Below are positions 1-6,752 of a stretch of DNA of 6,834 nt, in pieces (positions within the stretch are counted from its first letter, which is position 1; every line of letters starts with the position of its first letter). The DNA lies in contig JAIRTG010000176.1 in NCBI GenBank assembly GCA_031255055.1, forward strand, positions 1-6,834, read 5' to 3'. The notes under the pieces are model-generated. The model made no database searches. It was not told the origin of the DNA and was given only the letters and a program-made list of their open reading frames with translations. Source of the stretch: Prevotellaceae bacterium (lineage in GTDB: Bacteria; Bacteroidota; Bacteroidia; Bacteroidales; Paludibacteraceae). The translations under genes were made by a program, and so were the position numbers.

Positions 1-1091
1 TGATACGAAGGGCAATCGTGTGGTTGTGTCAAAAGATAAATAAGCCGATATTGAAATTGACAAACAAAGATTACAACGAAAACGGCCTGAGCGAATTGCC
101 GGCGCTTTATGGCTCTGCATACAATGTGAACATAAAAATCTTCAATGATTTGCAGCACACAATTACCGGTTGGCCGGGGGGAAAACCAAACGCCGACGAC
201 AGCAATCGCCCCGAGCGGGCATTACCTTTTCCCAAAAGAGCGCTGATTTTCAGTCCGCACCCCGATGACGATGTGATTTCGATGGGCGGCACCTTTAAAC
301 GCCTTATCGACCAAAAGCATATTGTGCATGTTGCTTATCAGACTTCGGGGAACATCGCCGTAGCCGATGAGGAAGTGATCCGCTTTCTGGCTTTTCTGAA
401 AGGTTTTAGAGATATGTTTGATAAGGAGAATGATGTTTTTGAAACAAAATATCGGGACTTCAAAAAGTTTTTGCTGGACGACAAAAAAGAGGGCGACCTC
501 GATACCCGTGATATTCTGGAACTGAAAGCGTTGATCAGAAGAGGCGAAGCAAAAGCGGCCTGCCGTTATCTGGGTTTGTCGTCGAAAAATCTTCATTTCA
601 TGAATCTTCCGTTCTACGAAACGGGTACGATAAAAAAAGCGCCCGTCAGCGAAGAAGACGTGAAAATTGCAACGGATTTGCTCCGGGAACTGAAACCGCA
701 TCAGATATACGTCGCCGGAGATTTGGCCGACCCTCACGGCACTCACAAAGTTTGTCTGGACGTTGCTTTGGCCGCGATTGATGAACTGAAATCGGAAAGC
801 TGGATGAAAGATTGCCGGATTTGGATGTATCGCGGCGCGTGGAAAGAATGGGAAATAGACCATATCGAAATGGCCGTGCCCATCAGTCCGGAAGAGTTGC
901 GCAACAAGCGCAACGCGATTCTGCGGCATCAGTCGCAAATGGAAAGCGCTCCGTTTTTGGGAGATGACGAACGGCTTTTCTGGCAGCGTTCCGAAGACCG
1001 GAACAGGGCGACTGCCGACCTGTACGCCCAACTCGGACTCGCATCTTACGAGGCAATCGAGGCTTTTGTTCAATATATTCCCATCAACTGA
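1..1091 (+). CDS. Glucosamine-6-phosphate deaminase-like protein, C-terminal PIG-L/LmbE deacetylase part (5' end outside window)
   Basis: The frame is open from the window edge (first full codon at position 3) to TGA at 1089-1091, so the 5' part is missing. A GTG at 18 is internal to the conserved segment IRRAIVWLCQKINKPILKLT and is not a credible start. This segment and the following linker match my recollection of Bacteroidales proteins of about 650 residues, in which an N-terminal NagB-like sugar-phosphate isomerase/deaminase domain is fused to a PIG-L domain. Counting from the codon at 18, the PIG-L metal-binding motif SPHPDDDVISMGG has its His at residue 81 (position 258). The second motif, DPHGTH, has His residues 240 and 243 (positions 735-746). 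PIG-L enzymes are zinc-dependent N-deacetylases of GlcNAc-type substrates. A natural reading is deacetylation followed by deamination of an amino sugar, but the substrate is not established. No signal peptide can be judged. The next gene starts 6 bases downstream, so the two are probably co-transcribed. Confidence 0.9.
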   Translation, partial: IRRAIVWLCQKINKPILKLTNKDYNENGLSELPALYGSAYNVNIKIFNDLQHTITGWPGGKPNADDSNRPERALPFPKRALIFSPHPDDDVISMGGTFKRLIDQKHIVHVAYQTSGNIAVADEEVIRFLAFLKGFRDMFDKENDVFETKYRDFKKFLLDDKKEGDLDTRDILELKALIRRGEAKAACRYLGLSSKNLHFMNLPFYETGTIKKAPVSEEDVKIATDLLRELKPHQIYVAGDLADPHGTHKVCLDVALAAIDELKSESWMKDCRIWMYRGAWKEWEIDHIEMAVPISPEELRNKRNAILRHQSQMESAPFLGDDERLFWQRSEDRNRATADLYAQLGLASYEAIEAFVQYIPIN

Positions 1092-1097
1092 TATTAC

Positions 1098-2570
1098 ATG
1101 AAAAAGATAAATTGTTTCATTTCGTGTAATGACATTGAGCAGGCCCGAAAAACAATCGAACAATTAAAATGTTCCGAATCGGTACATAACATCTTTATCC
1201 TGTCAAAAACGGAAGGCGTCTCTATTGAAGGGGCAGAAGTTATCCTGATTGAGCGCCTTTTCTCCACCCGCACCGTGCAAAAAATAGCTGAAAAGTCGGA
1301 CGCCGAATTTTCACTCATTTACACGAAAGATACCGCTTTGGAACTCGGACAGTATGCGCTGGAGCGTTTTTACCGGATTGCTCACAGCGCTCAGGCCGGA
1401 TTGGTCTATTCCGATTATTATCAGATTGCCGATGGTGTCCGTTCGCCCCTTCCGCTGATTGATTATCAGGAAGGCAGTTTGCGGGATGATTTCAATTTCG
1501 GCTCCGTATTATTCTACAACAGCGAATTGTTGAAAAAGGCGGCAAAAGAAACCACCGACGAGTATCTGTTTGCCGGATTCTACCAGTTGCGTTTGAAAGT
1601 ATCCCAATATGCGGACATTGTTCATATCAACGAATATCTGTATGCCGACATTGAAAAAGACACGCGGCAAAGCGGCGAAAAAATGTTCGATTATGTAGAT
1701 CCGAAGAACAGGGAGGTGCAGTTCGAAATGGAGGCCGCATGTACAGAGCATCTAAAAAAAGTCGGCGCTTATCTCGCACCTGAATTTGAAAAAATAGCGT
1801 TTGCCGAAAGCGGTTTTCCGGTAGAGGCGTCGGTCATCATTCCCGTGCGAAGCAGGATCAGAACATTGGGAGACGCCATTAAATCGGTATTATCGCAAGA
1901 CACATCTTTCGCATTCAATCTGATTATTGTGGACAACTATTCCACCGACGGTACGACGGAATTGATAAGAAAACACGCCGCAGGCGACAGCCGGCTGATA
2001 CACATTATTCCGGAGAGAGACGATTTAGGCATTGGTGGTTGTTGGAATGTAGGCGTAGCTCATCCTCAATGCGGTAAATTTGCGGCACAGTTGGACAGCG
2101 ACGATGTTTACGAAACGCGAAACACGCTTCAACGGATAATCGACGCTTTCTACGAACAGAACTGCGCGATGGTGATTGGCTCATACACCATGACGGATTT
2201 CGAGATGCAGGAGATTCCGCCCGGCTTGATCGACCACAAAGAATGGACGCCCGAAAACGGACGGAACAATGCTTTGCGTATTAACGGGCTGGGCGCTCCG
2301 CGAGCTTTTTATACGCCTGTGCTGCGTGCGATAAAAGCGCCGAACACCAGCTACGGAGAAGACTATGCTTTGGGATTGTGCATCAGCAGGCAATATCAAA
2401 TAGGTCGTATTTACGATTCGATATACCTTTGCCGGCGTTGGGAAGACAACTCGGACGCCTCTCTTGATGCGGTGAAAATGAACGGACACAACCTGTATAA
2501 GGATAAAATCCGCACACTGGAACTGAAAGCGAGACAGGTTTTGAATAGAAAGAAGACCGGCATTTTATAA
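1098..2570 (+). CDS. Family 2 glycosyltransferase with two GT-A-like halves
   Basis: This 490-residue protein starts at ATG 1098, 6 bases after the preceding stop, and ends at TAA 2568-2570. The C-terminal half is a recognisable GT2 domain. It opens with ASVIIPVRSRIRTLGDAIKS (from residue 244), continues with LIIVDNYSTDGT (275-286) and the WNVGVA segment (about 316), has the metal/nucleotide-binding DSDD at 333-336, and carries a likely acidic catalytic pair in YGEDYALG (about 419-426). The N-terminal half (1-235) seems to repeat the same fold in weaker form. LIYTKDTALELG (73-84) sits where a GT2 DxD would lie but keeps only the second Asp, and YSDYYQIADGVRSPL (104-118) resembles the region that follows DxD in other GT2 enzymes. 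There are no transmembrane segments or signal peptide, so it is probably cytosolic or membrane-peripheral. GT2 enzymes transfer sugars from nucleotide-sugar donors. Donor and acceptor here are unknown. Its place in a cell-wall salvage-like operon is odd for a polymer-building enzyme. Family assignment is firm; specific function is open. Confidence 0.88.
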   Translation: MKKINCFISCNDIEQARKTIEQLKCSESVHNIFILSKTEGVSIEGAEVILIERLFSTRTVQKIAEKSDAEFSLIYTKDTALELGQYALERFYRIAHSAQAGLVYSDYYQIADGVRSPLPLIDYQEGSLRDDFNFGSVLFYNSELLKKAAKETTDEYLFAGFYQLRLKVSQYADIVHINEYLYADIEKDTRQSGEKMFDYVDPKNREVQFEMEAACTEHLKKVGAYLAPEFEKIAFAESGFPVEASVIIPVRSRIRTLGDAIKSVLSQDTSFAFNLIIVDNYSTDGTTELIRKHAAGDSRLIHIIPERDDLGIGGCWNVGVAHPQCGKFAAQLDSDDVYETRNTLQRIIDAFYEQNCAMVIGSYTMTDFEMQEIPPGLIDHKEWTPENGRNNALRINGLGAPRAFYTPVLRAIKAPNTSYGEDYALGLCISRQYQIGRIYDSIYLCRRWEDNSDASLDAVKMNGHNLYKDKIRTLELKARQVLNRKKTGIL

Positions 2571-2597
2571 AAAACACAAACGGATAATTGTTTGCGG

Positions 2598-4835
2598 ATG
2601 AACCTCAATCAGACACTCAAAGAACTTTTTCGGCAACAGATACAATCGTGGGAATTAGCGCAGACCAATTATCAGGCCTTGTTGTCCGTCCGCACGAAAG
2701 TTTTCGGATTTTCCGGTTACGATGTAAAAGTACAGTTCAATCCTGCCCGTATAAAATCCTCATCGGCCGTGGTCAATTCGGAAGCCATTGCGCAAAGAGC
2801 CTGTTTCCTGTGCAAAGAAAACAGGCCGGAAGAGCAGGTCGGAACAGGTTTCGGCAATTTTGAGTTACTGCTGAACCCTTATCCGATATTTCCCGAACAC
2901 TTTACAATCGTACACAAACAACACCTTCCGCAAGAAATACGCCCCTATTTCAAGGACATGCTCATGCTCGCAAAAGAACTGAGCGATTATGTTGTATTCT
3001 ACAACGGCCCGAAATGCGGCGCTTCCGCACCCGACCATGTACATTTTCAGGCGGGAACAAAAACGTTTTTGCCGTTGATTGACGACTATAAAAACTTAAA
3101 ACCGTCGTGGGGGGAATTATTAAAAGAAGGCGAAAATTTTCAGGCGTTCACATTAAACAACTATCACCGAACGCTTGTCTGCATCGAGTCGGCTGACGAA
3201 CACACAATCGAGAAAGTATTCGGTGAATTTTACGCCGGTTGGCAGGAGCATCCCGACGAAGAACCGATGATGAACATCGTGTGCTCTTACGAAAACGGTA
3301 GATGGTATGTCTACATTTTCCCCCGAGCGCATTTCCGCCCCCGGCAATACTACACAGCGGACACAGAAAAGCAATTGTTAGTCAGCCCGGCGGCGGTAGA
3401 AATGGGCGGCATCATCATCACTCCCGTCGAGGCGCATTTTAACAAAATCGGCAGAGACGACATTATCGACCTGTTCGGTCAGTCTGCCAAAAGGATCGGC
3501 CTGCCGGAAGACACAGAGCCTGTCATTACGGTTGGCATCATGTCGCAATCCGCCATTGATTTTCAGTTGCACGGAGACTTCATTGCTTCCAACGGGAAAA
3601 TATACACGGGAAACCGGCGAGCCGTTTATCAAAGGGAGAAAATATCCTTCGACGGCCAAGAGTCGGGGGTATTGACCTTCAGGCCGCTGTCCGACGATGC
3701 TTTTTTCGAGTTACAAGACGTTGTCATCGGCATTAATTTTCATTGGGAGCGGAAAGAAAACCAGCGATTCAAAGGCGAACTGAAATTGATTGTCGAAAAC
3801 GAGAAACTGACCGCCATCAACTGCGTAGGGCTTGAAGATTACCTGACGAGTGTCATTTCGAGCGAAATGAGCGCCACCGCTTCGGAAGAACTACTCAAGG
3901 CACATGCGGTTATATCGAGGAGTTGGCTACTTCATCCGATGCAACGCTTTGCACCGGAACAGGACGATGAAAAAATATTGCGAAACGAAGCAAGAACGCA
4001 GTCCGGCGAGGTAGTCAAATGGTATGAACGCGACGCACACACACATTTCGACGTTTGCGCCGACGACCATTGCCAGCGTTATCAGGGGATAACAAGAGCC
4101 TCGACCGGTACCGTAAAAAAAGCGATTGCGACAACACGCGGCGAAGTCTTGATATACGGCGGCCGCATCTGCGACGCCCGTTTTTCAAAATCCTGCGGAG
4201 GCATATCCGAAGCATTTGAAAACGTATGGGCGCCTGTTCATTACCCGTATTTGAGCAAAATCATCGACCATCCTGCCGCCCCCGACGGCTTTGACACCGA
4301 CCTCACAATCGAAGCGAACGCGGAAAAATGGATACGGGGATTTCCCCTCGCTTATTGCAATACGGACGACAAAAAAACACTTTCGCAGGCCCTGAATAAC
4401 TACGACAGAGAAACGACCCATTTTTACCGATGGCAAATAGCATACTCGCAAAAAGAGCTATCGGCATTAATAAAGCAGCGTTCCGGGATCGATTTCGGCG
4501 CGATCATCGATTTGATACCCGTCGAAAGAGGCGAATCGGGTCGACTCATCAAGTTGAGAATAGCGGGCAGCAAACAAACGCAGACAGTCGGGAAAGAATT
4601 AGAAATACGCAAATGGCTTTCGGACTCACACTTATACAGCGCCGCATTTGTGATAGACAGAGTCGACATACAGGACAATATTCCGCAAAAATTCATTCTC
4701 ACAGGCGCGGGTTGGGGACATGGCGTCGGACTATGTCAGATAGGAGCGGCCGTGATGGGCGAAAAAGGATACAAATACGACGAAATTTTGTCCCATTACT
4801 ACAACAAGTCGGAAATCCGGAAGATTTACAGATAG
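2598..4835 (+). CDS. Fusion of a GalT/Ap4A-phosphorylase-like HIT domain (DUF4922 type) with a SpoIID/LytB domain
   Basis: I take ATG 2598 as the start (745 residues). An in-frame TTG two codons earlier is less likely. The first 40 residues are polar, with no signal peptide or membrane segment. Residues about 1-290 form a HIT-superfamily nucleotidyltransferase/phosphorylase region. It has a GalT-like CFLC pair (C69, C72), His residues near 101-109 that may complete a zinc site, and the active-site motif DHVHFQ (H147-x-H149-x-Q151), with H149 the expected nucleophile. IFPRAHFRPRQYY (about 240-252) and SPAAVEMGG (263-271) follow. From about residue 305 a SpoIID/LytB domain begins. It contains EDYLTSVISSEMS with the presumed catalytic E423, a His/Cys cluster (H483, C487, C492), FSKSCGGISEAFENVW (C533), and near the C-terminus GAGWGHGVGLCQIGAA (H708). 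SpoIID enzymes cleave peptide-stripped glycan as lytic transglycosylases. GalT/HIT phosphorylases act on nucleotide-sugars or dinucleotides. Both domains keep their key residues, so neither looks dead. Location and substrate are inferred, not shown. The gene lies 27 bases after the glycosyltransferase and 33 before the permease. Confidence 0.88.
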   Translation: MNLNQTLKELFRQQIQSWELAQTNYQALLSVRTKVFGFSGYDVKVQFNPARIKSSSAVVNSEAIAQRACFLCKENRPEEQVGTGFGNFELLLNPYPIFPEHFTIVHKQHLPQEIRPYFKDMLMLAKELSDYVVFYNGPKCGASAPDHVHFQAGTKTFLPLIDDYKNLKPSWGELLKEGENFQAFTLNNYHRTLVCIESADEHTIEKVFGEFYAGWQEHPDEEPMMNIVCSYENGRWYVYIFPRAHFRPRQYYTADTEKQLLVSPAAVEMGGIIITPVEAHFNKIGRDDIIDLFGQSAKRIGLPEDTEPVITVGIMSQSAIDFQLHGDFIASNGKIYTGNRRAVYQREKISFDGQESGVLTFRPLSDDAFFELQDVVIGINFHWERKENQRFKGELKLIVENEKLTAINCVGLEDYLTSVISSEMSATASEELLKAHAVISRSWLLHPMQRFAPEQDDEKILRNEARTQSGEVVKWYERDAHTHFDVCADDHCQRYQGITRASTGTVKKAIATTRGEVLIYGGRICDARFSKSCGGISEAFENVWAPVHYPYLSKIIDHPAAPDGFDTDLTIEANAEKWIRGFPLAYCNTDDKKTLSQALNNYDRETTHFYRWQIAYSQKELSALIKQRSGIDFGAIIDLIPVERGESGRLIKLRIAGSKQTQTVGKELEIRKWLSDSHLYSAAFVIDRVDIQDNIPQKFILTGAGWGHGVGLCQIGAAVMGEKGYKYDEILSHYYNKSEIRKIYR

Positions 4836-4868
4836 CAAGCGTAAAGAAAAACGAAAGTTTACCGAAAA

Positions 4869-6650
4869 ATGAAACACAGAAAACGTTCGCCGTGGGCATG
4901 GATTCCGACACTTTACTTTGCCGAAGGCCTTCCCTACGTCATCGTGATGACAGTTGCCGCGATCATGTACAAGCGGCTTGGCGTCTCCAACGCCCAGATT
5001 GCACTATACACCGGTTGGCTCTATCTACCCTGGGTCATCAAACCCTTCTGGAGTCCGTTCGTCGATTTACTGAAGACAAAACGTTGGTGGATTTTTAGCA
5101 TGCAACTACTCATTGGGGCCGGATTAGGAGGCGTTGCGTTTTTGCTACCGGTACCGTTTTTCTTTCAGTCCACGTTAGCCGTTTTCTGGCTGATAGCATT
5201 CGGTTCCGCCACCCACGACATAGCGGCCGACGGATTCTACATGTTAGCTTTAAACGACGCCGAACAATCCTTTTTTGTCGGCATCCGCAGCACATTCTAC
5301 CGCTTCGCCACCATTACAGGACAAGGTTTATTGATTATTTTCGCAGGCGCATTAGAAAGCGCTACCGGTCTACCCCCCCTTCGGTTCGAGGTACAATCAT
5401 CCCACACCCGTCCGACAGAGACACCGCATCAGCCACCCACATTCAACCCATCCGAAGACAGAGAAACGGCATTTCTCGTTTATCCCGAAACCCTAGTGCT
5501 ACACACCGGTCACATATCCGTCGATTCATTGAATCGGATACTCCATTTTGCCATCACCAACAACCGAGCGCATCATTTCATTTCGGGCGACCCAATTCAC
5601 AAAAGCAGCCCATCGTCCGACGGCACAACAGGCAATGCCGGTCTCGTAGCCGTACGCCTCAGCCATCCCCCCCAAGAAGAGAAAGAAGTAATATTGCACA
5701 CCGGCCTCTTGAGAGGCGACATCAGCATCAGCCTGATACACGGCGAACGCATAACCTTCACCTCCGAAAATTGGGACAAGCCGGCCTATTTCGTCCTGCA
5801 ACTAGACGCGCAACTCAAAGACGAAACAAAAACCGGATTCAGAGGCACCTCCGGGAACATAAAACAGGCATGGAGCATCACCTTCTTCGTATTAGCCGGT
5901 CTGGTTATCTTATTATCCCTTTACCACCGGTTCATACTACCCCGTCCGGCGAGCGACCGAACGTTTGGAAGTCAAACCGTCAAAAACATACTGCGGGAGT
6001 TCGGAACGACGTTCACCGCTTTTTTCAGGAAAAAACACATCTTGCTTGCCATCTCCTTCATGCTTTCATACCGTTTAGGCGAAGCCCTGTTAGTAAAAAT
6101 GGCCTCCCTATTTTTACTCGATCCGCGCGAATCGGGCGGCTTAGGGCTAACCACCGGACAAGTCGGGATGACCTACGGCACATTCGGCATCATCGCGCTG
6201 GTAGCCGGCGGCATCATCGGCGGCATCGCCATTTCCCGCCAAGGTCTAAGCTATTGGCTATGGCCTATGGCGCTATCCATCACCCTGCCCAATCTGGCCT
6301 ACATTTATTTATCCTTTTTTCAGCCCGACAATTTATTATACATCAACCTTGCCGTATCGATAGAGCAATTTGGTTACGGTTTCGGATTCACGGCCTACAT
6401 GCTCTATCTGATATATTTTTCCGACGGAGAGCACAAAACGGCGCATTACGCCTTTAGTACCGGCATCATGGCGCTCGGCATGATGTTACCCGGCATGTTC
6501 GCCGGTTGGTTACAGGAACAGACAGGTTATCCGTATTTTTTTCTTACAGTAATCGCCTGTTCCCTTCCCACATTAGCGATAATTCCGTTTATGCGGATCG
6601 ACAAAACATTTGGGCGCAAGCGATACCCCCCATTCCGAGAAGAAAGATAA
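4869..6650 (+). CDS. ampG: AmpG-like muropeptide permease (major facilitator superfamily) with a large periplasmic insertion
   Basis: This 593-residue protein starts at ATG 4869 (A-rich leader, no strong Shine-Dalgarno) and ends at TAA 6648-6650. AmpG is an inner-membrane proton symporter that imports GlcNAc-anhydroMurNAc sugars and muropeptides for recycling. The N-terminus, SPWAWIPTLYFAEGLPYVIV, is the typical AmpG opening. WVIKPFWSPFVD (55-66) and the conserved TM4 segment FGSATHDIAADGF (111-123) follow. I count twelve hydrophobic segments: about 10-34, 40-60, 73-93, 100-122, 144-163, 334-352, 390-416, 431-455, 461-484, 492-517, 525-549 and 553-576. The protein is about 100 residues longer than E. 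coli AmpG (about 490 residues from memory). The excess is explained by a hydrophilic stretch at about 167-333 between TM5 and TM6, which the topology places in the periplasm. Part of it (IHGERITFTSENWDKP, 290-305) resembles a beta-sandwich motif of Calx-beta-like domains. AmpG family membership is well supported. The exact cargo (disaccharide, muropeptide or other) is inferred. It is the last gene of the cluster. Confidence 0.87.
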   Translation: MKHRKRSPWAWIPTLYFAEGLPYVIVMTVAAIMYKRLGVSNAQIALYTGWLYLPWVIKPFWSPFVDLLKTKRWWIFSMQLLIGAGLGGVAFLLPVPFFFQSTLAVFWLIAFGSATHDIAADGFYMLALNDAEQSFFVGIRSTFYRFATITGQGLLIIFAGALESATGLPPLRFEVQSSHTRPTETPHQPPTFNPSEDRETAFLVYPETLVLHTGHISVDSLNRILHFAITNNRAHHFISGDPIHKSSPSSDGTTGNAGLVAVRLSHPPQEEKEVILHTGLLRGDISISLIHGERITFTSENWDKPAYFVLQLDAQLKDETKTGFRGTSGNIKQAWSITFFVLAGLVILLSLYHRFILPRPASDRTFGSQTVKNILREFGTTFTAFFRKKHILLAISFMLSYRLGEALLVKMASLFLLDPRESGGLGLTTGQVGMTYGTFGIIALVAGGIIGGIAISRQGLSYWLWPMALSITLPNLAYIYLSFFQPDNLLYINLAVSIEQFGYGFGFTAYMLYLIYFSDGEHKTAHYAFSTGIMALGMMLPGMFAGWLQEQTGYPYFFLTVIACSLPTLAIIPFMRIDKTFGRKRYPPFREER

Positions 6651-6677
6651 TGAGAAAGAGAAAGAAATTTAGGGTAG

Positions 6678-6697
6678 GGGGGGGAAGTCTCCCCCTC
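6678..6697 (+). other. G-run/C-run hairpin 28 bases after ampG
   Basis: The core GGGGGA (6680-6685) pairs with TCCCCC (6690-6695) around the loop AGTC, and a G-T and a G-C pair can extend the stem to 8 bp. It begins within an eight-G run (6677-6684). It is the first strong stem after the ampG stop and so is an alternative candidate for the operon 3' end. It is followed by C-rich sequence rather than T residues, so terminator activity is uncertain. Confidence 0.35.
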
Positions 6698-6733
6698 GCT
6701 TCAGCCGCCTACGGCGTCTTCCGCTACCCCCTC

Positions 6734-6752
6734 TGCGGGGCTCTGCCCCGCA
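6734..6752 (+). terminator. Perfect 8-bp GC-rich hairpin, possible transcription terminator or mRNA 3'-end stabiliser
   Basis: TGCGGGGC and GCCCCGCA form a perfect 8-bp stem around a TCT loop, with seven of eight pairs G-C. It lies 84 bases after the ampG stop, where the operon could end. No T-run follows, so it is not a canonical intrinsic terminator. It could equally serve as an mRNA end-protecting stem or simply be part of the palindromic repeat. Confidence 0.35.

Larger units (their letters stand above)
6677..6752. repeat. GC-rich, palindromic intergenic element after ampG
   Basis: This stretch packs three inverted repeats into about 75 bases: G-rich/C-rich arms at 6678-6685 and 6690-6697, GCCG/CGGC arms at 6704-6707 and 6712-6715, and a perfect 8-bp stem at 6734-6752. 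Its base composition differs sharply from the upstream genes. The alternation of short palindromes with C-rich linkers resembles REP-like dispersed intergenic elements, and it recalls similar sequences in Bacteroidales intergenic regions. One copy in one window cannot prove that it is repeated in the genome. The boundaries are approximate, and the C-rich sequence continues to the window end. Confidence 0.5.

Noticed and set aside
18..1091. GTG at 18 as the true start of a stand-alone PIG-L protein
   Set aside because: The frame is open upstream to the window edge, and the residues before and after the GTG belong to one conserved segment of the longer fused family.
222..1163. Long antisense open frame (313 codons) opposite the first gene
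   Set aside because: The + strand frame carries clear PIG-L motifs. The antisense product is a Phe/Arg-rich sequence with no recognisable motif, as expected for the mirror of a real gene.
2577..2594. Small inverted repeat CAAAC/GTTTG just before the HIT-SpoIID start, considered as a regulatory hairpin or promoter
   Set aside because: The stem is only 5 bp, A/T-rich with an 8-base loop, and no Bacteroides-type TAnnTTTG -7 element fits the spacing. It is likely to occur by chance.
2592..2597. TTG at 2592 as start of the HIT-SpoIID gene
   Set aside because: An ATG lies two codons downstream and there is no supporting ribosome-binding site. The effect on the protein is two residues.
4836..4868. 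Gap before ampG examined for a separate promoter or terminator
   Set aside because: The 33 bases hold A-rich sequence with no hairpin, T-run or recognisable -33/-7 pair. Read-through from the upstream gene is the simpler reading.
4430..5098. 222-codon + strand frame spanning the end of the HIT-SpoIID gene and the start of ampG
   Set aside because: It overlaps two well-supported genes in another frame, and its Arg/His-rich product shows no family features.
5771..6457. 228-codon + strand frame inside ampG
   Set aside because: The ampG frame has clean membrane segments throughout this span. The alternative product is an Arg/His-rich shadow.
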